Shown here one piece after another: positions 42,678 to 51,267 of a DNA stretch of 64,000 nucleotides. Position numbers and translations under genes: made by a program. The notes under the pieces are model-generated. The model searched no databases and was not told the origin of the DNA. It was given only the letters and a program-made list of their open reading frames with translations. Origin of the DNA: Pollutibacter sp046317915. Lineage in GTDB: Bacteria > Bacteroidota > Bacteroidia > Chitinophagales > Chitinophagaceae. Numbering within the stretch: position 1 is the first letter of the stretch; each line of letters begins with the position of its first letter. Location of the stretch: the NCBI GenBank assembly GCA_046317915.1, contig JBKCVJ010000055.1:1-64000 (forward strand), written 5' to 3'.

Positions 42678-44603
42678 ATGCTAGCAGGATTACAAGATGT
42701 GACTTTTGAATTTGGCGCCAGGGTGATCATTGAAGACACTACCTGGCATATACAACCCAATGAACGGATTGGGTTGATCGGATACAATGGAACCGGGAAA
42801 TCTACCATACTTAAACTGCTGTCTGGTGGTTACTCACCGTCTAGCGGTACTGTGGAAAAAAGCAGGGGGATCAGGATCGGGTATCTGCACCAGGACCTTT
42901 TGAGTTTTGATACTAACGAATCTATTCTTCAGGTTGCACTGGGCGCGTTTGAAGAGATCCTGAAATTGGAATTGGAAATTGAGAAGTTGGGCAAGGAACT
43001 GGAGGCCAACCATGATGACGATAGGCTGATCGTTTATACCGATAAGCTGCACGAGTTGGAGTTACTGGGCGGATATACCATCCATCACCGGACCGAGGAA
43101 GTACTTCAGGGCCTTGGTTTTGCGAATGCCGATCTGCAAAGACCTTACCGGGAATTCAGTGGCGGATGGCGCATGCGCGTCTTGCTGGCGAAAATGATCC
43201 TACAGGCGCCTGACCTGCTTTTGCTTGACGAACCTACCAACCACCTTGATCTGCCCTCCATTGAATGGCTGGAAAAATATCTGCAGCATTACCAGGGTTC
43301 TGTGGTCATTGTGAGCCATGATAAGTACTTTCTGAACAGGATGGTTACGAAGATCGTAGAACTTTATCAGAAAGAGTTACACATCTACGCTGGCAATTAT
43401 GATTATTACGAAAAAGAAAAAGCGATAAGGATTGATCTGGCCCAAAAAGCCTACGACAACCAGCAGGACTATATCCGTCAGCAGGAGCGCTTTATCGAGC
43501 GATTCAAAGCCAAGGCATCCAAGGCCGCGCAGGCGCAGAGCATCGTGAAACGATTGGAAAAACTGGATAAGCTGGAAGATGTCAATATAGAGCGGCCATC
43601 GATCCGCATCAACTTCCAGGTGGATAAAATTCCGGGAAGGGTGATCTGTACCTTGAAAGACGTCACTAAACTTTACGGAAATCTTAGAATTGTTGAAGAG
43701 ACCGGCGCGGAGATAGACCGGGGAGATAAAATTGCTCTGATCGGGGCGAATGGCAAGGGTAAATCAACCCTGCTGAGGATCATTGCCGGCACAGAGACCT
43801 GTGATGGTGAAAGGATCTGGGGGCATAATGTTGACGAGAGTTTTTATGCCCAGCATCAGCTGGAAGCACTGAATGTCAATAATACCATTCTGGATGAAAT
43901 GAAAGAGTGCGGCAGCAAGAAGACAGAACTTGAGCTCCGTACTTTATTAGGATGTTTTCTTTTTAGTGGGGATGATGCCGACAAAAAAATCCGTGTATTA
44001 AGCGGAGGAGAGAAAGCAAGGGTGGCCCTCGCAAAGACCATTGTGAGCAAGGCCAACTTCCTCATGCTGGATGAACCTACCAACCACCTGGATCTGCATT
44101 CTGTGGAATTATTGATTGAAGCGCTGAACAAATATGAAGGCAGTATTATTCTGGTAAGCCATGATCGGTACTTTATTTCGAAGACGGCAAACAAGATCTG
44201 GGAAATTGAAGATGGTAAGATCAAGGAATTCAAGGGTGGTTATGACGAGTATGTGGAATGGAAGGCCAGAATGAGTACTAAACAGCCTTCAGCCACTGCG
44301 GTTCCGGCCAAGAAGGAAGTGAAAGAAGTGAAGGATGAAAAGAAAAAGAACGAGCCCATCGATAAAACAAAACAGGCTGAGGAAAAGAAACTGCAAAAAA
44401 GGTTTGCCGATGCGGAAGGCCTGGTGGCTAACCTTCAAGAAGAGCTAAAAAAAGCCGAGGCCTTGTTAGCAGACCCCGGCATTTATCTGGATAAAGTGAA
44501 ATTTAAGGAGACAGAGAAAAAGTACCAATCGACTTCGCAACAGCTTCAACTAGCGGAAAAGGATTATGAGCAATTGTTTGACCTGATAATGAAAAGTAGC
44601 TAA
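42678..44603 (+). CDS. ABC-F family ATPase (ribosome-associated)
   Basis: This 641-residue soluble protein has two ABC domains and no membrane segments. Walker A GYNGTGKST and GANGKGKST, signature motifs FSGGWRMR and LSGGEKAR, and LLLDEPTNHLD / LMLDEPTNHLD are all present. The interdomain linker (about 235-320) is helical and charged, and the C-terminus forms a Lys/Glu-rich coiled coil (about 540-640). ABC-F proteins act on the ribosome E site; this resembles the Uup/EttA-like housekeeping group rather than a clear resistance type. Confidence 0.93.
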   Translation: MLAGLQDVTFEFGARVIIEDTTWHIQPNERIGLIGYNGTGKSTILKLLSGGYSPSSGTVEKSRGIRIGYLHQDLLSFDTNESILQVALGAFEEILKLELEIEKLGKELEANHDDDRLIVYTDKLHELELLGGYTIHHRTEEVLQGLGFANADLQRPYREFSGGWRMRVLLAKMILQAPDLLLLDEPTNHLDLPSIEWLEKYLQHYQGSVVIVSHDKYFLNRMVTKIVELYQKELHIYAGNYDYYEKEKAIRIDLAQKAYDNQQDYIRQQERFIERFKAKASKAAQAQSIVKRLEKLDKLEDVNIERPSIRINFQVDKIPGRVICTLKDVTKLYGNLRIVEETGAEIDRGDKIALIGANGKGKSTLLRIIAGTETCDGERIWGHNVDESFYAQHQLEALNVNNTILDEMKECGSKKTELELRTLLGCFLFSGDDADKKIRVLSGGEKARVALAKTIVSKANFLMLDEPTNHLDLHSVELLIEALNKYEGSIILVSHDRYFISKTANKIWEIEDGKIKEFKGGYDEYVEWKARMSTKQPSATAVPAKKEVKEVKDEKKKNEPIDKTKQAEEKKLQKRFADAEGLVANLQEELKKAEALLADPGIYLDKVKFKETEKKYQSTSQQLQLAEKDYEQLFDLIMKSS

Positions 44604-44626
44604 TAGCCATTAGCCAATAGCTTCTT
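44599..44626. repeat. 7-bp degenerate tandem repeat, AGCTAAT type
   Basis: Heptamers AGCTAAT, AGCCATT, AGCCAAT and AGCTTCT follow each other across the ABC-F stop codon into the gap before the convergent lipoprotein. It is related to the arrays at 36214 and 38034. Confidence 0.55.
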
Positions 44627-45106
44627 TTAGAATTCAAGAAAATTCACGGAAAGCGTTGCGGTTCCAATTTGTTGTCCACTTGCATTCAGTTTCTTCACAG
44701 TGACATTACTGAAAGTAAGGAACCTTCTCCCATTATTGACCGTCAGGGATGCAGTTCCCACTTTACTGGATGCATCAAACAAATACGGTTGCACGCTGGG
44801 TGAGTTGGCATTATTCACCACATTCATGGCTTTGATATATGTAGTTGTTGTCCCTGTTCCTCCGATATCATAGGTGCCGGCAACCTGCGGGAGTATGCGA
44901 CTAAATTGTACGGTTATGAAGTTGACCGAGGCTGCGTTTGTAGGGTCCGTCACATCATACCATCGCACGTCATTGGTCCCCAACAGAAATACTTGCGCAG
45001 TGATGGCCTTGCCTTCAATGGTCCAGGTAGGTATCGCTGAAGTATCTTCCTCCTTCTTACAGGAACCCAGTAACAGCACAAAACATAGAGCCAGCAGAAT
45101 TCTCAT
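44627..45106 (-). CDS. Small lipoprotein, unknown
   Basis: This 159-residue protein starts MRILLALCFVLLLGSCKKEED with a classical lipobox (LLGSC) and then shows a beta-rich, Thr/Ser/Val-rich domain (VSFITVQFSR-like strands; TYDIGGTGTTTTYIKAMNV near the middle). Small lipoproteins of this kind are common in Bacteroidota and usually of unknown function. An upstream in-frame start at 45148 would hide the signal sequence and is rejected. It lies 52 nt downstream of the MATE gene in the same direction. Confidence 0.75.
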   Translation of the reverse strand: MRILLALCFVLLLGSCKKEEDTSAIPTWTIEGKAITAQVFLLGTNDVRWYDVTDPTNAASVNFITVQFSRILPQVAGTYDIGGTGTTTTYIKAMNVVNNANSPSVQPYLFDASSKVGTASLTVNNGRRFLTFSNVTVKKLNASGQQIGTATLSVNFLEF

Positions 45107-45158
45107 ATCTGAATTGATTTTCAATGAATGGGGCACAAGATAATGCAATATCGCAGCA

Positions 45159-46574
45159 TCAGACCTCCACTTTTTTCCATCGTCCTTTTCGGAAAATAGA
45201 CCAAGCTACAATAGCTATCATGGTTTCTGAAACCGGAATGGCAATGAACACACCCACAGGCCCCCAGCCAAAGGTTTTGGCCATGATGTAAGCCATCGGG
45301 ATCTGAAACAACCAGAATCCAAAAATATTGATATACGTAGGTGTTTTGGTATCCCCGGCACCATTGAAAGCATTCATCATCACCATACCCAATCCATAGA
45401 ACACGTATCCGGAAGCCATAATGCGCAAAGCAAGTACAGCGTACCCGGCTACTATGGGTTCTTGTGTAAAGAATGAAACAATTGGTTCAGCAAGCGCCAA
45501 AAAGATCAACGATACCACCAGCATGAAGATGGTGTTGTATTTGGCTGTGATCTTCACGGAAGTTTCTGCCCGATCGGGGTTTTTCGCCCCGAGGTTTTGT
45601 CCCACCAGGGTTGCTGCCGCATTGCTCATGCCCCAGGCAGGCAGGATGAAAAACATCACGATCCGAATTGCTATCTGATATCCGGCAGAGGCATCGCTCT
45701 GGCCGGTGTTTACAACCAGGCTGGCCAGGATGATCCAGGATCCTGAGCCGATGATAAACTGTAAAACGCCCGGTAGGGCGATGTTCACCACCTGCTTCAT
45801 CAACTGCAGGTCTGGCAAAAAATGACTGAGCCGCATCCGCAGGGAACTACCGCCTTTAAATAAATGGTAAAGCTGATACAGCACACCAATGGTTCTTCCC
45901 AAGGTAGTGGCCATGGCTGCACCAGCAACGCCGAATGCAGGAATGGGTCCCAGGCCACGGATCAATACAGGACAGAGAATGATATTGCAGATATTCGCCA
46001 ACCACAAGCTTTTCATGGCCATCATGGCGTCTCCTGCCCCACGGAATATGCCATTGATAAGGAAGAGCAGCATGATAGACAAACTACCGGCCATGAGGAT
46101 TCTGGTGTAGTTTACACCCACCTGAATGGCTTCGGGCTCGGCGCCCATCAGGGCAAGGATCTCGCCTGCATAAATAAAACCGATGATGCCAAGCACTACC
46201 GTAAAGCCCACCGCAAGCAAGATGGCCTGGGCTCCAGATCGGGCAGCAGCTTCCGGATTTTTCTCGCCCACCCTTCTGGCTACCATGGCCGTTGCAGCCA
46301 TACTCATACCGATGGCAAGTGAATAAACAATAGTGATCACGGACTCCGTGAGCCCAACTGTTGAGGTAGCGTGCTTGCCAAGGTGGCTGACGAAGTAAAT
46401 ATCGACGAGTGCAAAAACACTTTCCATGCTCATCTCGAGCATCATGGGAATCGCAAGCAGGATAACCGCCTTAGGGATACTGCCCTGGGTATAATCGTGT
46501 TCCTCACCTTTCAATGAGGCGATCACCACTTTGTAGAATGAACTGAATTTTTCTTTTATCGTAAGAGAATGCAT
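45159..46574 (-). CDS. MATE family efflux transporter
   Basis: This 471-residue protein has 12 predicted helices and a MATE pattern: AVILLAIPMMLEMSMESVF near residue 33, GLTESVITIVYSLAIGMSMA and, in the second half, LVVNTGQSDASAGYQIAIR. It differs clearly from the other MATE protein at 32094, so it is a separate paralogue. A promoter box lies about 130 nt upstream. Confidence 0.9.
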   Translation of the reverse strand: MHSLTIKEKFSSFYKVVIASLKGEEHDYTQGSIPKAVILLAIPMMLEMSMESVFALVDIYFVSHLGKHATSTVGLTESVITIVYSLAIGMSMAATAMVARRVGEKNPEAAARSGAQAILLAVGFTVVLGIIGFIYAGEILALMGAEPEAIQVGVNYTRILMAGSLSIMLLFLINGIFRGAGDAMMAMKSLWLANICNIILCPVLIRGLGPIPAFGVAGAAMATTLGRTIGVLYQLYHLFKGGSSLRMRLSHFLPDLQLMKQVVNIALPGVLQFIIGSGSWIILASLVVNTGQSDASAGYQIAIRIVMFFILPAWGMSNAAATLVGQNLGAKNPDRAETSVKITAKYNTIFMLVVSLIFLALAEPIVSFFTQEPIVAGYAVLALRIMASGYVFYGLGMVMMNAFNGAGDTKTPTYINIFGFWLFQIPMAYIMAKTFGWGPVGVFIAIPVSETMIAIVAWSIFRKGRWKKVEV

Positions 46575-46824
46575 GCATTATTCTTTAATCAGGTAAATAG
46601 AACCAAGCACAGCTGCTAAAGCAGGCTGGAGGGGGAAGGTCTGAGGATGCAGGAGGCAAGGCCGCCTGACTAAAGAATGTTCATATGCGAAAACTGAAGT
46701 AACAAAAGTAATACATTCAGTTATTTCCTGAAATAGAAATATGTGGAGGCGTTATCTTATTTAAAATACGAATTTGGTCTTTGACGTCCAAGACCGAGTA
46801 CTTCAATCAATTTCTGTCAATAAA
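46575..46824. other. Intergenic stretch without a gene
   Basis: This 250-nt gap holds a purine-rich segment (about 46625-46665), a minus-strand promoter box at 46703-46710 for the MATE gene and otherwise AT-rich sequence. No ORF or RNA is supported. Confidence 0.4.
46703..46710 (-). promoter_or_regulatory. Promoter -7 box TACTTTTG (minus) of the MATE gene
   Basis: On the minus strand TACTTTTG fits TAnnTTTG; the leader would be about 120 nt. Confidence 0.35.
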
Positions 46825-46850
46825 AAAGCCGCCTCCATTTGGAGACAGCT
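46822..46850 (-). terminator. Terminator of tRNA-Arg
   Basis: On the minus strand AGCTGTCTCC pairs with GGAGGCGGCT (10 bp, two G-U) around a 4-nt loop and is followed by TTTTTT, a few bases after the tRNA 3' CCA. Confidence 0.8.
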
Positions 46851-46853
46851 TCC

Positions 46854-46930
46854 TGGTGATTCCGTCGCGATTCGAACGCGAGACCCACAGCTTAGAAGGC
46901 TGTTGCTCTATCCAACTGAGCTACGGAACC
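46854..46930 (-). tRNA. tRNA-Arg, anticodon TCT
   Basis: Read on the minus strand: acceptor GGTTCCG with CGGAATC, D arm GCTC/GAGC, anticodon stem ACAGC/GCTGT with loop CTTCTAA (anticodon TCT, reading AGA), T arm CGCG with TTCGAAT loop, discriminator A, and an encoded CCA (46856-46854). It differs from the tRNA-Pro in this window, which lacks encoded CCA. Confidence 0.95.
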
Positions 46931-46939
46931 GAATTCTGA

Positions 46940-46971
46940 CAAAGATAATTTTTTTCATAGTTTGCACCAAA
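46940..46971 (-). promoter_or_regulatory. Promoter of tRNA-Arg, TTTG-N20-TATCTTTG
   Basis: On the minus strand a TTTG -33 box (46971-46968), a 20-nt spacer and the -7 box TATCTTTG (46947-46940) lie just before the tRNA, predicting a start a few bases upstream of its mature 5' end. Confidence 0.6.
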
Positions 46972-46982
46972 CCCGCCATTGC

Positions 46983-47657
46983 ATGGACGTCAAGATCGAA
47001 CAGGGCTGGAAAGGAGTACTGGCTGAAGAATTCAAGCGGGATTACTTCCTGCATATCGTTAACACCCTGAAAACAGAGAAAACTACGGGAAGAACCATCT
47101 ATCCGCCCGGCCCATTGATCTTCAATGCTTTTATGCAAACGCCGTTTGACCAGGTGAAAGTGGTGCTGATCGGCCAGGACCCTTACCATGGGCCTGGACA
47201 AGCCATGGGCCTGAGCTTCTCCGTACCAAGAGGGATTAAGTCCCCGCCCTCCCTACAAAACATTTTTAAAGAGATCCGGTCTGACCTCGGTATTCCGATG
47301 CAGCCTGATCATGGCGATCTTACCGCATGGGCGAAGCAAGGCTTATTGCTACTCAATGCCTCCCTCACCGTGAGGGCCAATGAACCAATGAGTCATTCCG
47401 GTATCGGATGGATGAATTTTACCGATGCAGTGATAAGAACCCTTTCGGAGAAAAAAGAAAACCTTGTTTTCCTGCTCTGGGGGCGTTTTGCTCAGGAAAA
47501 GCAGCCGTTGATTGATGAATCCAAACATTCTGTACTCAAAGCGGCACACCCTTCCCCTTTCTCGGCTGATAAAGGATTTTTTGGATGCAGGCATTTTTCA
47601 AAGACTAATGAGTTGTTGGTGAAGTACGGAAAGGACCCGATTGACTGGAACTTGTGA
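46983..47657 (+). CDS. ung: Uracil-DNA glycosylase
   Basis: This 224-residue family 1 UDG removes uracil from DNA. Landmarks are the catalytic loop VLIGQDPYHGPGQA (Asp66), PPSLQNIFKEI near residue 95, LLLNASLTV, and the C-terminal HPSPFSADKGFFGCRHFS loop (most homologues have HPSPLSA). The ATG at 46983 is preferred over a TTG 7 codons upstream. Its own promoter region overlaps that of the divergent tRNA-Arg. Confidence 0.96.
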   Translation: MDVKIEQGWKGVLAEEFKRDYFLHIVNTLKTEKTTGRTIYPPGPLIFNAFMQTPFDQVKVVLIGQDPYHGPGQAMGLSFSVPRGIKSPPSLQNIFKEIRSDLGIPMQPDHGDLTAWAKQGLLLLNASLTVRANEPMSHSGIGWMNFTDAVIRTLSEKKENLVFLLWGRFAQEKQPLIDESKHSVLKAAHPSPFSADKGFFGCRHFSKTNELLVKYGKDPIDWNL

Positions 47658-47716
47658 AAAGTCAACATTGAAAAATCTTTTTTTTGACTTTTGACTTTTG
47701 AATTTTGACTTTTGCA
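47657..47716. repeat. 7-bp tandem repeat, TTTTGAC type
   Basis: After the ung stop come an inverted-repeat arm (AAAAGTCAA) and then heptamers TTTTGAC, TTTTGAC, TTTTGAA, TTTTGAC, TTTTGCA ending 2 nt before the acyltransferase ATG. The arm can pair with TTGACTTTT, forming an AT-rich hairpin that may also end ung transcription. Confidence 0.65.
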
Positions 47717-47718
47717 CC

Positions 47719-48462
47719 ATGTTCAAACGCATCTTCGGCTTTTTGTGGTTGTTGTGGTCCGCGGTGATTTTCATTTCTACCATGCTGATTTTTTGGATTC
47801 CGATGTGGGCCGTGAAGTTTCATCCGGAGCCAAAACGCACGGATATTTTCATGCGCTGGATCCGCCGTTGGATGGCTGTATTCCTACCGCTGGCAGGGAT
47901 AAGGATGACCGTAACCGGGAGAGAGAAATACAAATCTGGTGAAAACTATATTATCACTTGCAACCACAAATCCATGATGGATGTGCCGCTATCCAGTCCC
48001 GGCATCCCTGGCGCCAACAAAACCATCGCCAAAATGGAACTCGTCAAAGTGCCATTATTTGGAATGATCTATCGAAGGGGGTCGGTATTAGTAGATAGAA
48101 AAAGTGATGCGAGCAGGAAGGATGCCTTTAACCGAATGAAACAGGCACTTGAACTTGGAATGCACATGTGTATTTATCCAGAGGGTTCCCGCAACAAAAC
48201 GGATAAACCACTGAATACTTTTCACGATGGGGCTTTCAGGCTCGCCTTGCAAACGCGTAAGCCCGTAATGCCTACCGTCATTTTCAACACTGAAAAGGTG
48301 CTACCATCGGATAAATCCTTCTATTTTGTGCCAGCCAAAGTATCCATGCATTTCCTCGATCCTATTTACATCAAAGAAGATGATACTGCAGACAGTATCA
48401 AGGAGCGGGTATTTGAAGTAATGGAGAAGTTTATCCTGGAGAACAAATCCAAATGGACCTAA
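47719..48462 (+). CDS. 1-acyl-sn-glycerol-3-phosphate acyltransferase (PlsC family)
   Basis: This 247-residue inner-membrane protein has an N-terminal membrane helix (about 6-30) and the acyltransferase motifs: NHKSMMD (His83, Asp88; the H-x4-D pair), RRGSVLVDRK near 115-125, YPEGSRN near 155 and VMPTVIFN near 180. It acylates lysophosphatidic acid in phospholipid synthesis or acts on related lysolipids. The ATG at 47719 directly follows the heptamer array. Its stop overlaps the stop of the convergent lptD. Confidence 0.92.
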   Translation: MFKRIFGFLWLLWSAVIFISTMLIFWIPMWAVKFHPEPKRTDIFMRWIRRWMAVFLPLAGIRMTVTGREKYKSGENYIITCNHKSMMDVPLSSPGIPGANKTIAKMELVKVPLFGMIYRRGSVLVDRKSDASRKDAFNRMKQALELGMHMCIYPEGSRNKTDKPLNTFHDGAFRLALQTRKPVMPTVIFNTEKVLPSDKSFYFVPAKVSMHFLDPIYIKEDDTADSIKERVFEVMEKFILENKSKWT

Positions 48463-51206
48463 CGATTGTAGAAGTATCTCGTCCGGTTCACTTTCAAGTC
48501 ACGCAGCAATGATGATTTTGGGTTGATATTGATGCTGAAAAATCGATACAAACCAATCGGTGTGATGTTGATGGACATCTGCCAGCAGTGCAGGTCCCGC
48601 GTGAGGAACATCGTGAAGGTCTGTAGTTTAAAATTGTTCAGATCGTAAAATCCATTTGCGCCCAGTTTCCATTTCGGACTCAGGTTGAAGTCTCCATTGA
48701 AATTGACACTTGATGTGAACACGGTTGTATCACCTGAATAATCGGGTTTTCGCTGGCGGGCGAACTGTAGGGAATATTGAAGGTTGATAGACCAAGCCAC
48801 ATCGAAATCGGCAAATTCTGCAGGGTTACGTCTCATGTAATCCAGTTGAGACATCAACTGATCCTGATCCACATAATCCATCTCTTCTTTCATTCTCTCT
48901 TCCCTTGTTTTCTTATCCTTGCTTTTCTTGCTTTGGAAGCTGGTAGAGATGTTGATCCCGCCGTTGGTTAGTGTACCTGGGAATCTATAAATGTCTTTCC
49001 GGATGCCGAAAGAATCCACCACATAGGGATCCAAAGTGGCATTCGCCGTAATATTTACTTTTTCAAACAGCGTACTTCTTGCATAAATACTGAAGGTTGA
49101 CAATTTGAATGAGTCCGCGAGGAAGTTGTACCCGCCGGTTATACCAAAGCCATCGATCAACTTCACTTTCTTAATGGGATTGTCGCCAGTATCTATTTTA
49201 GACCGGACCTTCATCTCCAGGTTATTATCAAGTCCAAAACTAATTCCACCGCTTCGTCCCGGTGCAAGTGGACCGAATATACTTCCATCAAAGTCGGAAA
49301 ACAACTGTTCATCACCACGTTTATTTACTTGTGTCCGATAGTAGTACTGAGAAACGAGATCCGGTTTATAGTTGAACCCAAAAGATGGTCTGGTGGCCAG
49401 GCGTAGGGCCTGGATCTTTGCATTCTTATTGGTGGATTCAAATTTTGTAAAGATACCTGTGTTAATGGCCAATCCCACTGACATTTCACGGGCCGTATAC
49501 AACCCTTTAGTGATGTTAGTATCTACTTTCTCCGTCACCGAATTCCAGCTCCTGCGAAATTTCTGGCTGTACCAGCGTTCACGGTAACTGAAGCTGGGTG
49601 CAATCTGGAAAGGACCAGCTGGTGGCAAACTCAGGATTATGGGAATATCATGACTGGCACCCCATTGCAAGGTGTCTATGAGTTGCCCAAACTGAAATGC
49701 AGAATCATAAAACGAAACCTGACTTTTGATGTTTCCGGTGTATCCAATACCCAGTTTCTCATACCATTTACTCTGACCTGCAAACTCCTTAGCCTGGAAG
49801 GGATAAATGGTATTCATCACGAAAGCCACATCCGGAAGATTCAGGTTAACCACCCCGGTTTGCGTGTTCTGGTTGTGGTTTGCGTTAACGGAAAGTTGGA
49901 AAGGCTTGCCGATGAACTGCTTCTGCCAGGAGATCGATGAATTCAACTGGTTGGTGAAATTCATCGGCTGTACATTATTATTACCATTGTTGAAGCCAGT
50001 TCCCGAGCCGGTGTTGATCTGCGCACCATTCGGCACCAGGGTCAGGTATTTGCTGCTTCCGGCTTGTACGTTGGCTGAAAAGGTAATGCCAGGCCTTGCC
50101 TTGGAATCCATAGAGTGATTCCAGGTCACGAAAAAACTTTTGGTGACAGAATAGTCCGGGTCACCTTTAAACGCGAACTTGGTGTTTTGCATGCTGATGG
50201 TGAATCCACCACTGTACCGATATCTTTTCCGATAGGTTGGTGAAAAATTCAACCGCCATGAACCATAAGAGTACAGATCAGCCCAAATCTTGGCATCCAG
50301 ATAATCGTTAACTACTTTATAATATCCCATGCCTTCCAGCCCGATACCGAACTGTTGGGTAAAGGTGAGTTGAGGCGGAAGGATCCCGGATCTTCTGCCC
50401 TGCGCCAAGGGAAAGATGCCAAAGGGAAGGTAGATGGGAATGGGCACGTCTTCAAATTCCGGATGTACCGGGCCGGTCACTGCCACTTTCTGGTTCACAA
50501 ATTTGGCGCGCTTAAAACGGAAGGCAAAATGCGGTGTATCCAGGTTACAGGTGGTAAAGCGTCCGCGATAAGCGAAGAAAGTTTCCGCATCGATCTTCTT
50601 TACGCGCTCCGCAAAATTGTAAATCTCCTGTTGCTGGAAAAACGAATTATGGGTGATCCCCTTTTGTGTTTTAAAATTGAACAGGATACTGTCACTCACC
50701 GTGGTGGTTTCTGCCTGGGTGAGTTTGGCCATACCTATTACTTTATCTGCTGTATCCTTCGCCATCCTGGCCAATACATTCTGGGTTTGCTGGTCAAACA
50801 AGATGAACGGGGCAGAGAGCGTGATGTTGGTATACTTCACTTCAGACTTACCAAAAAGGAATATTTTTTTCGAAACTACGTCCATCACCATGGAGTCAGC
50901 GGCTGAATAGTTGACGGGTGCGGTGAGGGAGTCTGCGGAAACAGGGAAGTTAAATGTGTCGCGTTTTACAGCCGTATCTTTCTTTTTCGAAAAGAAATCA
51001 TTGGAAAGCTTAACAGAATCTTTACGGAAGGGGATGGTGTCCTGAACTGTTAACGGAAGGTCAAACCTGTCAATATTCCACGTATCTGCTTTACTTTCAC
51101 TGCATAAAAAAGTCAAACCAAAAAGCATGTAAAGCAGGCTTAAATGATAATTTGGGCTAACTTTACAACGTTTATTCATCATAGCAGTGGCGGCAAAAAT
51201 AGCCAT
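48459..51206 (-). CDS. lptD: LPS-assembly protein LptD, Bacteroidota type
   Basis: This 915-residue protein has an N-terminal signal region (about 10-40 after the MNKR start; the ATG at 51179 is an alternative), a periplasmic OstA-like beta domain (about 90-270, with GRFTTCNLDTPHFAFR and PVPIPIYLPFGIFPL), and a long OM barrel. Such proteins are annotated as putative LptD in this phylum; the barrel with LptE moves LPS to the surface. The C-terminus ends KVNRTRYFYNR. It diverges from the amidase gene, whose neighbours mlaD and OstA-like suggest a joint envelope role. Confidence 0.88.
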   Translation of the reverse strand: MAIFAATAMMNKRCKVSPNYHLSLLYMLFGLTFLCSESKADTWNIDRFDLPLTVQDTIPFRKDSVKLSNDFFSKKKDTAVKRDTFNFPVSADSLTAPVNYSAADSMVMDVVSKKIFLFGKSEVKYTNITLSAPFILFDQQTQNVLARMAKDTADKVIGMAKLTQAETTTVSDSILFNFKTQKGITHNSFFQQQEIYNFAERVKKIDAETFFAYRGRFTTCNLDTPHFAFRFKRAKFVNQKVAVTGPVHPEFEDVPIPIYLPFGIFPLAQGRRSGILPPQLTFTQQFGIGLEGMGYYKVVNDYLDAKIWADLYSYGSWRLNFSPTYRKRYRYSGGFTISMQNTKFAFKGDPDYSVTKSFFVTWNHSMDSKARPGITFSANVQAGSSKYLTLVPNGAQINTGSGTGFNNGNNNVQPMNFTNQLNSSISWQKQFIGKPFQLSVNANHNQNTQTGVVNLNLPDVAFVMNTIYPFQAKEFAGQSKWYEKLGIGYTGNIKSQVSFYDSAFQFGQLIDTLQWGASHDIPIILSLPPAGPFQIAPSFSYRERWYSQKFRRSWNSVTEKVDTNITKGLYTAREMSVGLAINTGIFTKFESTNKNAKIQALRLATRPSFGFNYKPDLVSQYYYRTQVNKRGDEQLFSDFDGSIFGPLAPGRSGGISFGLDNNLEMKVRSKIDTGDNPIKKVKLIDGFGITGGYNFLADSFKLSTFSIYARSTLFEKVNITANATLDPYVVDSFGIRKDIYRFPGTLTNGGINISTSFQSKKSKDKKTREERMKEEMDYVDQDQLMSQLDYMRRNPAEFADFDVAWSINLQYSLQFARQRKPDYSGDTTVFTSSVNFNGDFNLSPKWKLGANGFYDLNNFKLQTFTMFLTRDLHCWQMSINITPIGLYRFFSININPKSSLLRDLKVNRTRYFYNR

Positions 51207-51267
51207 TAAAGTGGTAAGAAATTGTGAAGATGGATAAGCAACTAACCCAAAAATCCAGTGAGTACCT

